64,000 nt of DNA. Source: Agrobacterium rubi TR3 = NBRC 13261 (lineage in GTDB: Bacteria; Pseudomonadota; Alphaproteobacteria; Rhizobiales; Rhizobiaceae). The notes under the pieces were generated by a model. That model did no database searches. It worked only from the letters and a program-made list of their open reading frames with translations, and was not told the origin of the DNA. Numbering within the stretch: the stretch's first letter is position 1; each line of letters begins with the position of its first letter. Shown in pieces: positions 28,406 to 37,113 of the stretch. Position numbers and translations under genes: made by a program. Location of the stretch: assembly GCF_000739935.1 (NCBI RefSeq), contig NZ_BBJU01000015.1, positions 1 to 64,000 of the forward strand. The letters are read 5' to 3'.

Positions 28406-31400
28406 TCAGATCAGCTCGACGTCAACAACGCCGTTTGCGGACCTGAACGCCGCCCCGATCTCCGGTGAAATGCGATATTTGCCGGGGAGCTCCACCTCGA
28501 TCTCGCGCTGACCATCATCCTTGATGACGATGAAATACACCGATCCGTCACCCTTGTTGAGATGGTGAACCAGCGTTTTCAACGGCCCAGAATCGCGCAC
28601 ATAGACGCGCAGCGCCTTCTGCATCTGAACGGACTTTTCCTCAAGTGATTGCGCGGTCTGGATGCGAAGGCCGATGCCCTCGGGGCGTTCTTCCGCCTGA
28701 ACGGTGATAACCAGGGATTTGCCGACCTCCAGCAATTCGCGATATTGGGCAAGACCTTCGGAAAACAGCACGGCCTCATATTGGCCCGATGCATCCGAGA
28801 ATGTCACAATGCCCATCTTGTTGCCGGTTCTGGTCTTGCGCTCCTGCTTGCCAGTGACCGTGCCGGCCAGACGGCCAGCCGTTGCGCCCTGTTTCACAGC
28901 TGCGGTAAAATCGGAGATATTCTGGACGCGCAGCTTATCGAGAATGGCGCGGTAGGTATCGAGCGGGTGGGCGGTCAGATAAAAGCCGAGCACTTGATAT
29001 TCCCGCAGCAGCTTTTCCGAGGCAAGCCATGGTTGAAAGGCGGGCAGGATCAGCTTCTCGGGGCCGGTCGCGGCACCTGAGCCGAACATATCGTGCTGGC
29101 CGGTGACGCGGCTTTCCTGTGCGCGCTGCGAATAGCCGATGATGCGGTCGAGCCCGCCCAGAAGTTCGGCGCGATCTCTGCCGAAGCAATCGAAGGCACC
29201 GGCGTTGATGAGGCTCTCCAGTACGCGGCGGTTGACCTGTTTCGGGTCGATCCGCAGGCAGAAATCCTCAAGGCTGGTGAAGGGTTTTTCGCCACGAACC
29301 TCAACGAGATGATCGACGGCACCCTCGCCTACGCCTTTCAGCGCGGCCAGCGAATAATAGATGCGGTTTTCGCCCGGTTCGAACCGGCGGGAGGATGTCT
29401 GCACCGAGGGTGCGACGATCTCTATGCCCATGCGGCCCGCATCCTGACGGAAATCGTTGAGCTTTTCGGTGTTGGCCATATCCAGTGTCATGGAGGCCGC
29501 GAGAAACTCCACCGGATAATGCGCTTTCATATAGGCCGTCTGATAAGACACGATGGCGTAGGCGGCGGCGTGGGATTTGTTGAAGCCGTAATTCGCGAAC
29601 TTCGCCAAGAGATCGAAGATGGTGTTGGACTGCGCCTTCGAGACATCGTTGCGCATCGCGCCTTCGACGAAACGCTCGCGCTGCTGGTCCATTTCCTCCT
29701 TGATCTTCTTACCCATGGCGCGGCGCAGAAGATCGGCTTCGCCCAGAGAATAGCCTGACAAGACCTGGGCGATCTGCATCACCTGTTCCTGATAGACGAT
29801 AACGCCTTGGGTCTCTTTCAGCAGGTGATCGATGGTCGGATGGATCGACTCGATCTCTTCCTCGCCATGCTTGCGGGCATTATAGACCGGAATGTTTTCC
29901 ATCGGGCCTGGACGGTAGAGCGCGACCAGTGCGATGATATCCTCGATACAGTCGGGACGCATGCCGATCAGCGCCTTGCGCATGCCCGCACTTTCCACCT
30001 GGAACACGCCGATGGTTTCGCCGCGTGACAGCATCTCGTAGGTTTTTTCGTCTTCCAGCGGAATGGCCGCCAGATCAACGGTTACGCCACGCTTGGCAAC
30101 GAAATCCACCGCCACTTTCAAAACGGTGAGCGTCTTCAGGCCGAGAAAGTCGAACTTGACGAGCCCGGCGCTTTCCACCCACTTCATGTTGAACTGGGTG
30201 ACCGGCATGTCCGAGCGCGGATCGCGATACATCGGCACCAGCTTCGACAATGGACGATCGCCAATCACGATACCGGCGGCGTGGGTGGACGCGTGGCGGT
30301 AGAGGCCTTCGATCTTCTGGGCGATGTCGAGAAGCCGGGCAACGACAGGTTCCTTGTCCGCCTCTTCCTGAAACCGTGGTTCTTCTTCGATAGCCTTGGC
30401 CAGCGTTGTCGGGTTGGCCGGGTTGTTGGGAACCAGCTTGCAGATACGGTCGACCTGACCATAGGGCATCTCCAGCACGCGCCCCACGTCGCGCAGCGCG
30501 GCACGGGCTTGCAGCGAACCGAAGGTGATGATCTGCGCCACCTGCTCGCGGCCATATTTCTTCTGGACGTAGCGGATCACCTCTTCTCGGCGGTCCTGAC
30601 AGAAGTCGATATCGAAGTCGGGCATCGATACGCGTTCCGGGTTGAGGAAGCGTTCGAACAGCAGCGAGAAGCGAAGCGGATCGACATCGGTGATGGTGAG
30701 CGCATAGGCCACTAGCGAACCCGCGCCCGAACCACGACCGGGGCCAACAGGGATATCCTGGTTCTTGGCCCATTTGATGAAGTCGGCAACGATGAGGAAG
30801 TAGCCGGGAAACTTCATGCGTTCGATGACGCCGAGTTCGAAATCCAGCCGTTCGCGGTATTCCTGCTCGGTATATCCCGGCGCCATGCCGAGCAATGCCA
30901 GTCGCTCATCCAGACCTTCGACGGCCTGGCGGCGCAACTCCGCACCTTCGGCACGGTCGGCTTCATCAGGGTCTTCGCTGGCACCAGTGAACCGCGGCAG
31001 GATCGGCCCGCGCTTCTTCAAGACGTAAGAGCAGCGCTGTGCGATTTCGACCGTATTTTCCAGCGCCTCTGGAATGTCGGCAAACAGCGCCATCATCTCG
31101 TCGCGGCTCTTGAGATAATGGTCGGGCGTCAAACGGAAGCGGGTATCATCGGACACGATGGCATTGTGGGCTACGGCCATGAGTGCATCATGGGCATCAT
31201 AGTCGGCGCGCGATGGGAAGAAGGCCTCATTGGTGGCAACGAGCGGCAAGTCATGCTCGTAGGCCAGCGCCATCATGCGTCGTTCATGCGCGCGGTCAAA
31301 ATTGCCCTGACGCTGCAGCTCGATATAGAGCCGGTCGCCAAAGAGTTGCTTCAGCGTCAAAAGCCGACGTGTTGCCAAGGCAACATGGCCTTCTTTCAAC

Positions 31401-31918
31401 GCCATGTCGACCGGACCACCCGAGGCACCCGTCAGAACGATGAGGCCGGAATTGTCGGCTTCATCAAGCCAGGCCTTGGTGATGCAGACGGAATGCCCGG
31501 TGCCTTCACCATCCAGATAGGCGCGGCTGATGAGATCGACCAGTCGCTCGTAACCCTTGGTATCGGCGGCGAGCACCACGATGGATGGCAGTTTCGCCAA
31601 GTTGTTCTGCCCCCGCTTGTCATCGGAGGCATCTTGCATATCGATGGACATCTGGCAGCCGATGATAGGCTGCAAGCCTTCGTCACGCGCTTTCTCGGAA
31701 AACTCGAGCGCGATGAACAGGTTGTTGGTGTCGGTGATGGCGATCGCCGGCTGACTGTCTGAAACAGCCTTGGCCATGATCTTTTTCAAGGGCAGAGCGC
31801 CCTCGAGAAGGGAGTAGGCAGAATGCACCCGAAGGTGAACAAAGCCGGGCGTCGCGAGGTTTTTATCGGCCTTGTTGCCGCTTACAGAAATCTCGCCCAT
31901 CTTATACAATCCCGCCAT
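28406..31918 (-). CDS. dnaE: DNA polymerase III alpha subunit
   Basis: The 1170-residue replicative polymerase. Order of domains: PHP (HLRVHSAYSLLEGA near residue 28), C-family palm with the catalytic DFDIDFCQDRR, fingers, helix-hairpin-helix, and the OB fold (VTGKQERKTRTGNKMGIVTF). A clamp-binding motif QHDMF is visible in VTGQHDMFGS. The first ATG is used; a second in-frame ATG at 31900 is also possible as neither has a convincing ribosome site. Downstream of the SOS-box peptide gene on the same strand. Confidence 0.96.
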   Translation of the reverse strand: MAGLYKMGEISVSGNKADKNLATPGFVHLRVHSAYSLLEGALPLKKIMAKAVSDSQPAIAITDTNNLFIALEFSEKARDEGLQPIIGCQMSIDMQDASDDKRGQNNLAKLPSIVVLAADTKGYERLVDLISRAYLDGEGTGHSVCITKAWLDEADNSGLIVLTGASGGPVDMALKEGHVALATRRLLTLKQLFGDRLYIELQRQGNFDRAHERRMMALAYEHDLPLVATNEAFFPSRADYDAHDALMAVAHNAIVSDDTRFRLTPDHYLKSRDEMMALFADIPEALENTVEIAQRCSYVLKKRGPILPRFTGASEDPDEADRAEGAELRRQAVEGLDERLALLGMAPGYTEQEYRERLDFELGVIERMKFPGYFLIVADFIKWAKNQDIPVGPGRGSGAGSLVAYALTITDVDPLRFSLLFERFLNPERVSMPDFDIDFCQDRREEVIRYVQKKYGREQVAQIITFGSLQARAALRDVGRVLEMPYGQVDRICKLVPNNPANPTTLAKAIEEEPRFQEEADKEPVVARLLDIAQKIEGLYRHASTHAAGIVIGDRPLSKLVPMYRDPRSDMPVTQFNMKWVESAGLVKFDFLGLKTLTVLKVAVDFVAKRGVTVDLAAIPLEDEKTYEMLSRGETIGVFQVESAGMRKALIGMRPDCIEDIIALVALYRPGPMENIPVYNARKHGEEEIESIHPTIDHLLKETQGVIVYQEQVMQIAQVLSGYSLGEADLLRRAMGKKIKEEMDQQRERFVEGAMRNDVSKAQSNTIFDLLAKFANYGFNKSHAAAYAIVSYQTAYMKAHYPVEFLAASMTLDMANTEKLNDFRQDAGRMGIEIVAPSVQTSSRRFEPGENRIYYSLAALKGVGEGAVDHLVEVRGEKPFTSLEDFCLRIDPKQVNRRVLESLINAGAFDCFGRDRAELLGGLDRIIGYSQRAQESRVTGQHDMFGSGAATGPEKLILPAFQPWLASEKLLREYQVLGFYLTAHPLDTYRAILDKLRVQNISDFTAAVKQGATAGRLAGTVTGKQERKTRTGNKMGIVTFSDASGQYEAVLFSEGLAQYRELLEVGKSLVITVQAEERPEGIGLRIQTAQSLEEKSVQMQKALRVYVRDSGPLKTLVHHLNKGDGSVYFIVIKDDGQREIEVELPGKYRISPEIGAAFRSANGVVDVELI

Positions 31919-32012
31919 TCTGAGTCCGCGGGATTTTCGGATTTTCCGAAGGCAAAGTCCACTGCCTCAGGTCATCTTTACACGTCATTTCCGATGGAAT
32001 GACGGTGACACA

Positions 32013-32099
32013 TCACATGGAAGTGAGGATCACCGAGAAGCTTGTAACGAAAACGGCGATGGAAGCGAAGGCGGCGATGTCACGGATGATGTCGGTCAT
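32013..32099 (-). CDS. 28-residue membrane peptide behind a perfect SOS box
   Basis: This short ORF starts at ATG 32099 with a good GGAG site six to seven bases upstream and ends at TGA. The product begins MTDIIRDIAAFASIAV and continues FVTSFSVILTSM: a short charged head and one hydrophobic span of about 20 residues. The gene lies 22 bp from a perfect GTTC-N7-GTTC LexA box and a TTGACA -35. The design (tiny inner-membrane peptide, SOS induction) matches that of the Caulobacter division inhibitor SidA, which is about 29 residues long. No sequence comparison could be made, so this is an analogy only. Confidence 0.65.
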   Translation of the reverse strand: MTDIIRDIAAFASIAVFVTSFSVILTSM

Positions 32100-32120
32100 T
32101 TGTCTCTCCATACTTGTTAT

Positions 32121-32155
32121 GTTCTAACTTTGTTCTCATTTCGTTTCGTTGTCAA
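32121..32155 (-). promoter_or_regulatory. SOS promoter: perfect LexA box and -35
   Basis: On the minus strand, TTGACA (plus-strand 32150-32155) is followed by GAAC-AAAGTTA-GAAC (32121-32135), a perfect alphaproteobacterial LexA box covering the place where the -10 should be. No second promoter is seen between this site and the 28-codon ORF. Confidence 0.7.
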
Positions 32156-32244
32156 CGGCTTTTTTGTTACTCTCGTCTTGTCAACGCAGGCAGAGTCGTG
32201 GCGGTTCCGTCCTCGATTCGGGGCAAGCATTTGAGTCCAAAACG

Positions 32245-32280
32245 AAAAACCCCGCGCAACAGGTATTGCGCGGGGTTTCA
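32245..32280 (-). terminator. Rho-independent terminator of lolCD
   Basis: A 12-bp perfect stem (AACCCCGCGCAA and its complement, 32248-32259 with 32266-32277) with a 6-nt loop is followed by a T run on the minus strand. It lies 35 bp beyond the lolD stop and separates lolD from the SOS peptide unit. Confidence 0.9.
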
Positions 32281-32311
32281 TGAAACGTCTCTCGCCTATG
32301 GGCGGTGCGAA

Positions 32312-32995
32312 TTAGAACTCGACGATCTTGCCTTCGCTGAGCGTCACGCGGCGGTCCATGCGGCCCGCGAGTTCGTGGTTGTGGGTAGCGATGAGCGCTG
32401 CCAGACCGGATTGGCGAACGAGTGCCTCCAGCGCTCCGAAGACATAGGATGCCGTCTCTGGATCAAGGTTGCCGGTGGGCTCATCCGCCAGAAGCAGAAG
32501 CGGCGCGTTGGCAACCGCGCGGGCGATGGCGACGCGCTGCTGCTCACCACCGGATAGTTCCGACGGGCGGTGATCGCCGCGATGGCCAATGCGCATGTAG
32601 TCGAGAAGCGCGCTGGCACGCTCCTTGGCTTCGGAATGCGGCAACCCCGAAATGAGCTGCGGCATCATGATATTTTCGAGCGCGGTGAATTCCGGCAGCA
32701 AATGGTGGAACTGGTAGACGAAGCCGATGTCGCTGCGACGGATCAAAGTGCGCTGCTCGTCGGTGAGATCACCACAAGATCTTCCGTTGACGAAGACTTC
32801 GCCAGCATCCGGGTGTTCCAACAAGCCAGCCAGATGCAGCAGCGTGGATTTGCCAGTGCCGGAGGGTGCCACGAGCGCAACGATCTCGCCGCTTTTCAGC
32901 TCGAGATCGGCGTTCTTCAAAATGGACAGGCTGTGCTCGCCCTGCCCGTAAGTCCGTTCCACGCCCTTGAGCCGCAACGCTGTTTTCTGTGCCAT
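32312..32995 (-). CDS. lolD: Lipoprotein-releasing system ATP-binding protein LolD
   Basis: The ATPase that drives extraction of lipoproteins from the inner membrane. The 227-residue protein has Walker A (APSGTGKST), Q-loop ([16 protein letters not shown], typical of the LolD/MacB class), signature LSGGEQQR, Walker [14 protein letters not shown] and switch His in ATHNHELA. It follows the permease gene by 15 bp. Confidence 0.95.
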   Translation of the reverse strand: MAQKTALRLKGVERTYGQGEHSLSILKNADLELKSGEIVALVAPSGTGKSTLLHLAGLLEHPDAGEVFVNGRSCGDLTDEQRTLIRRSDIGFVYQFHHLLPEFTALENIMMPQLISGLPHSEAKERASALLDYMRIGHRGDHRPSELSGGEQQRVAIARAVANAPLLLLADEPTGNLDPETASYVFGALEALVRQSGLAALIATHNHELAGRMDRRVTLSEGKIVEF

Positions 32996-33010
32996 GGTGT
33001 GATGCGGTCC

Positions 33011-34318
33011 TTATTCGTAACGCAGGGCCTGGACAGGATCGAGCTTGGAAGCCCGCCAAGCCGGAAAGATCGTTGCCAGGAAAGACAGGCCCAGCGCCAT
33101 GATGACGACGGTCATGGTTTCGCTCAGCTGCATTTCCGCCGGAAGCTGGCTGAGGAAATAGAGCTGCGGATCGAACAACACGGTGCCTGAAATCCACGAG
33201 AAGAACTGGCGGATCGATTCCACATTGAGACAGACGAGAACGCCAAGGCCCACGCCCGCAAATGTACCGACGATGCCGATGGCGGCCCCTGTCATGAAGA
33301 AGATGCGCATGATGGAACCTGCGCTGGCCCCCATGGTGCGCAAAATGGCGATATCGCTGCCCTTGTCCTTCACCAGCATGATGAGGCCGGAAATGATGTT
33401 GAGCGCTGCTACCAGCACGATCAGCGTCAGGATCATGAACATGACGTTGCGCTCCACCTGAAGGGCGGAAAAGAACGTCTGGTTTCTCTGTCTCCAGTCG
33501 GTGATATAAATCTGGCGACCGGCAGCCGCTTCCACCAGAGGCCTGATACCATCGACATTATCCGGGTGAGTGACGAAGAGCTCAATGGACTGAACGATGC
33601 CTTCCGCATTGAAATAAAGCTGCGCTTCTGACAGCGGCATATAGATCATCGACGCGTCATATTCCGACATGCCGATCTCGAAAACGCCCGAAATAGTATA
33701 GGATTTGACGCGCGGGTTGACGCCCATTGGTGTCACGTCACCTTCCGGTGATATCAGTGTAATCTGGTCACCCGCCGTCACGCCAAGCTGGGACGCAAGG
33801 CGCGAGCCGACGAGAACACCCTGCCCCGACATATAGCCGACGAGATCGCCAACCTTGATATTGCCGGAGACTTCCTTGATCTTTTCGATGTCTTCGGAGC
33901 GCACGCCGCGCACAAGCGCCCCACTGCCCGCACCACCGCGACCGGAGGCCAACGTCTGGCCTTCGACCAAGGGCAGCGCCATGGTGACGCCGGGAACGGC
34001 GGCGAACTTCTTGGCGAGATCGTCATAGTCCTTCAACGGTGCGTCGATGGGCTGAACAATCATATGGCCATTGATGCCGAGAATGCGGGAAATCAACTCC
34101 GTGCGGAAACCGTTCATGACCGCCATGACGATGATGAGCGTCGCTACGCCCAGCATAATGCCAACAAAGGAAAAACCTGCGATGACGGAAATAAACGCTT
34201 CCTTGCGGCGCGAGCGCAGGTAGCGCCACGCCACCATGCGCTCGAAGGCCGAAAATGGTCGGGCGGCTTTGTCCTTTACGGATGGGCCTGCACCGTTATC
34301 AGCCTCGGCTTTTGCCAT
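33011..34318 (-). CDS. lolC: Lipoprotein-releasing system permease LolC/LolE
   Basis: A 435-residue permease with one N-terminal and three C-terminal membrane segments around a large periplasmic domain, the MacB/FtsX-type fold. 'ERMVAWRYLRSRRKEAFISV' at the start and 'LVKDKGSDIAILRTMGAS' before segment 3 are diagnostic of LolC/E. Alphaproteobacteria usually have one such gene that works as a homodimer (LolF type), so the C/E distinction is not meaningful here. It lies 20 bp after proS. Confidence 0.92.
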   Translation of the reverse strand: MAKAEADNGAGPSVKDKAARPFSAFERMVAWRYLRSRRKEAFISVIAGFSFVGIMLGVATLIIVMAVMNGFRTELISRILGINGHMIVQPIDAPLKDYDDLAKKFAAVPGVTMALPLVEGQTLASGRGGAGSGALVRGVRSEDIEKIKEVSGNIKVGDLVGYMSGQGVLVGSRLASQLGVTAGDQITLISPEGDVTPMGVNPRVKSYTISGVFEIGMSEYDASMIYMPLSEAQLYFNAEGIVQSIELFVTHPDNVDGIRPLVEAAAGRQIYITDWRQRNQTFFSALQVERNVMFMILTLIVLVAALNIISGLIMLVKDKGSDIAILRTMGASAGSIMRIFFMTGAAIGIVGTFAGVGLGVLVCLNVESIRQFFSWISGTVLFDPQLYFLSQLPAEMQLSETMTVVIMALGLSFLATIFPAWRASKLDPVQALRYE

Positions 34319-34338
34319 GTCGTCTCCCTGTCGGCTCT

Positions 34339-35661
34339 TCAGCCAAGCACTCTGTTCATTGCCGCTTCGACGGTCACGGTCTCGCGTGCGCCTGTCTTGC
34401 GATTCTTGACCTCAACCTCACCGGCAGCAACGCTGCGCGGGCCAACGATGATCTGCATCGGCACACCGATAAGGTCCGCCGTCGCAAATTTCTGGCCTGC
34501 GCGGTCGTCCGTGTCATCGTAGAGCACATCCTTGCCAGCGTTGGTCAGCGAGTAATACAGCTTTTCGCAAGCGGCATCACAGGCAGCATCGCCAGCCTTC
34601 ATGTTGATGATGACGACATCGAATGGAGCAACCGATTCTGGCCAGATGATTCCGTTCTCGTCATGCGATGCTTCAATGATGGCGGGAACAAGGCGTGTGG
34701 GGCCAATGCCATAGGAACCCATGTGGACAAGGTGTTCCTTGCCATCGGGACCCTGCACCTTGGCACCCATCGGCTCGGAATATTTCGTGCCGAAATAGAA
34801 GATGTGACCGACTTCGATGCCGCGGGCCGAAAGGCGTTCGCCTTCGGGGATCGCGTTGAAAGCAGCTTCATCGTGCATTTCCGATGTGGCGGCGTAATCG
34901 GTCGTCCACTCGTTGAAAATCCCCTGGAGACCATCGACATCATCGAAGTTGGTATCGTCGGATGGAATGCCGCGATCGAGGAAGCGCTTGTGGCAGAACA
35001 CTTCGGATTCGCCGGTGTCGGCCAGAATGATGAATTCGTGGCTGTGGTTGCCACCGATGGGGCCGGTATCGGCGCGCATGGGGATGGCACGCAGACCAAG
35101 GCGCGAGAAAGTGCGCAGGTACGCGGTGAACATCTTGTTATAGGAGTGGATCGCGTCTTCCTTGGTCAGATCGAAGGAATAGGCATCCTTCATCAGGAAT
35201 TCGCGCGAGCGCATGGTGCCGAAACGGGGGCGAACCTCGTCACGGAACTTGAGCTGAATGTGGTAAAGGTTCAGCGGCAGGGTCTTGTAGGACTTCACAT
35301 AGGACCGGAAGATGTCGGTGATCATCTCTTCATTGGTCGGTCCATAGAGCATCGCACGGTCCTGACGATCCTTGATGCGCAGCATTTCCTTGCCGTAGTC
35401 TTCGTAGCGACCGCTTTCCTGCCACAGGTCCGCGCTCTGGAGCGTCGGCATCAGAAGCTCGATGGCACCGGAACGGTCCTGCTCTTCGCGAACGATCTTG
35501 TTGACCTTGTCCAAGACGCGCTTGCCCAGCGGCAGCCAGGAGTAAATGCCCTGGCTCTGCTGACGGACCATGCCTGCACGCAACATAAGGCGGTGCGAGA
35601 CGATTTCCGCTTCCTTGGGATTTTCCTTGAGGATGGGCAAAAAGTAACGGCTAAGGCGCAT
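34339..35661 (-). CDS. proS: Prolyl-tRNA synthetase, short alphaproteobacterial type
   Basis: A 440-residue class II synthetase that charges tRNA-Pro. Seen motifs: [19 protein letters not shown] (N terminus), motif 2 as [21 protein letters not shown] broken around RPRFG, and [17 protein letters not shown] in motif 3. The enzyme is shorter than the E. coli one because the editing insertion is missing. The ATG at 35661 has GGAAA upstream. It heads the proS-lolC-lolD operon. Confidence 0.95.
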   Translation of the reverse strand: MRLSRYFLPILKENPKEAEIVSHRLMLRAGMVRQQSQGIYSWLPLGKRVLDKVNKIVREEQDRSGAIELLMPTLQSADLWQESGRYEDYGKEMLRIKDRQDRAMLYGPTNEEMITDIFRSYVKSYKTLPLNLYHIQLKFRDEVRPRFGTMRSREFLMKDAYSFDLTKEDAIHSYNKMFTAYLRTFSRLGLRAIPMRADTGPIGGNHSHEFIILADTGESEVFCHKRFLDRGIPSDDTNFDDVDGLQGIFNEWTTDYAATSEMHDEAAFNAIPEGERLSARGIEVGHIFYFGTKYSEPMGAKVQGPDGKEHLVHMGSYGIGPTRLVPAIIEASHDENGIIWPESVAPFDVVIINMKAGDAACDAACEKLYYSLTNAGKDVLYDDTDDRAGQKFATADLIGVPMQIIVGPRSVAAGEVEVKNRKTGARETVTVEAAMNRVLG

Positions 35662-36055
35662 GGGTGTTTCCATTTTGTGACGACAGCCCGCATATGCGCG
35701 GGAATCGCCGGAATAACGGGATATTTGCGCCGTACATAGCGGTTTCCTCGCCAGAAGGAAACCCGCAGGACAAGGTGTCGCTGCGCTTGTCAACCGACAT
35801 CCAATTCTGATTCCATCGGCGTGGTTGAATGCCGTGGAAAAACCACGAATGGGCCCCTCAAAACCTTGGTTCGGTTTACCTTCATGGCACTTTTGCGACA
35901 ATTTTATGAGACAGCTTTCGCCCCTGAACGGTTACAGGAGGAATAATTTTGCCGTGCACGTGCGACATATCGCATCAAGAGGAATTTTTTGCCGACTGTA
36001 ACAAAAATGCAAAAAATCTGATGACAAGGTTTAATCTTTGGGCTAGTTTCAGCTC

Positions 36056-36202
36056 ACAAAAGAGGCAGGAAGTTTAAATTCTTGTCTATTTCGCGGTCAG
36101 TCTTGGGAGGATGAGATCTTAGGCGCGTTCATTCGCAGCCCCGGCAACGGTTACAGATCACGCGAAACTGAAAAACAAGGCTGAAACGCCTTGTTTTTTT
36201 TT
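36056..36202 (+). ncRNA. Candidate small RNA of about 150 nt
   Basis: A plus-strand promoter-like pair, ATGACA (36021-36026) and TAGTTT (36044-36049) with a 17-bp spacer, predicts a start near 36056. Transcription would end at the perfect terminator at 36171-36202. No protein gene on this strand lies in between or after it. I do not recognise the family. Confidence 0.45.
36171..36202 (+). terminator. Orphan Rho-independent terminator
   Basis: AACAAGGC and GCCTTGTT form a perfect stem (extendable by A-T pairs to 11 bp) with a 6-nt loop, followed by nine T residues. No plus-strand gene precedes it. Confidence 0.88.
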
Positions 36203-36324
36203 GATTTTTTGAAACACACCCCAAATCAGCCAAAAATAATCAAGGCAAATTTATGGCTGTCAATGCGTCGCCTGTCTATCCATTGGCCTGATGACGGTTA
36301 TACATGACAGCCAGATGACAGAAA

Positions 36325-36594
36325 TCAGTCATAAACGGGGATAATGCGTGGCAGGTCGTCCATGGTAAAACCGAAATACCAGGTGACGCCATACCAAATG
36401 CCGCAAATGGCGAGCGAAATCAGTGTCGTCAGCAGCACGACCCTGCCGCCACGGAAACGCGTCGGCGCACTTGCAACCGTTCCAAGCGCAACGTCATCGT
36501 CTTCAGACTGCGTGCGCAAGCCAATCGGCAAGACGATGAACAGAACCGTCCACCAGATGATGAAAAAAACGGCGAAAGCCGAAAGCCACGGCAT
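36325..36594 (-). CDS. DUF1467 membrane protein
   Basis: An 89-residue protein with two hydrophobic segments (about 5-25 and 53-74), an acidic loop with 'TQSEDDDVALGT', and a conserved-looking 'WYFGFTMDDLPRIIP' end. The pattern fits DUF1467, a small alphaproteobacterial family usually located between mce and proS, as here. Function unknown. Confidence 0.88.
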   Translation of the reverse strand: MPWLSAFAVFFIIWWTVLFIVLPIGLRTQSEDDDVALGTVASAPTRFRGGRVVLLTTLISLAICGIWYGVTWYFGFTMDDLPRIIPVYD

Positions 36595-36686
36595 GAACGA
36601 AACCTCCCGTTACAAAGCGCTTTTTCCTCATCCTGTGCTCGTCACAGAGATGAGGAACACCATATAGACCCTTAACCCAGCCTACA

Positions 36687-37091
36687 TCACACCTGTTCAA
36701 GCTCTATCAACGTGCCGAAAAAATCTTTCGGGTGAAGGAACAGAACCGGCTTGCCATGTGCGCCGATCTTCGGTTCCCCCTCGCCCAGCACGCGCGCGCC
36801 ATCGGCCCTGAGGCGATCACGCGCAACGATGATATCTGCGACCTCGTAACAGATATGGTGCATGCCGCCGGACGGGTTCTTTTCGAGGAACGCCGCAATG
36901 GGAGAGTTTTCGCCCAACGGCGCCAGCAGCTCCACCTTAGTATTCGGCAGTTCCACGAAAACGACGGTCACGCCGTGCTCCGGCAGAGCCTGAGGCTGGG
37001 AAACAGCAGCGCCGAGCGTATCGCGGTATGCGGCGACTGCCGAGGCCAAATCCGGCACGGCAATCGCGATATGGTTGATACGACCCAGCAT
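36687..37091 (-). CDS. mce: Methylmalonyl-CoA epimerase
   Basis: A 134-residue vicinal-oxygen-chelate enzyme that interconverts the epimers of methylmalonyl-CoA on the propionyl-CoA to succinyl-CoA route. Metal ligands are expected in INHIAIAVPDL, MHHICYEV and the terminal LIELEQV, all present. Its length is usual for the family. It lies 22 bp after rnj. Confidence 0.93.
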   Translation of the reverse strand: MLGRINHIAIAVPDLASAVAAYRDTLGAAVSQPQALPEHGVTVVFVELPNTKVELLAPLGENSPIAAFLEKNPSGGMHHICYEVADIIVARDRLRADGARVLGEGEPKIGAHGKPVLFLHPKDFFGTLIELEQV

Positions 37092-37113
37092 AACGTCCTC
37101 CTCCCGAGACAGC

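Larger units (their letters stand above)
35662..36324 (+). other. Gene-poor region with an sRNA candidate
   Basis: This 663-bp gap separates divergently read proS (minus, left) and DUF1467 (minus, right). It contains a strong plus-strand terminator at 36171-36202 that belongs to no protein gene, and a promoter-like sequence at 36021-36049. A 42-codon TTG ORF with a strong AGGAGG (35949-36077) is also present but doubtful. Confidence 0.5.
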
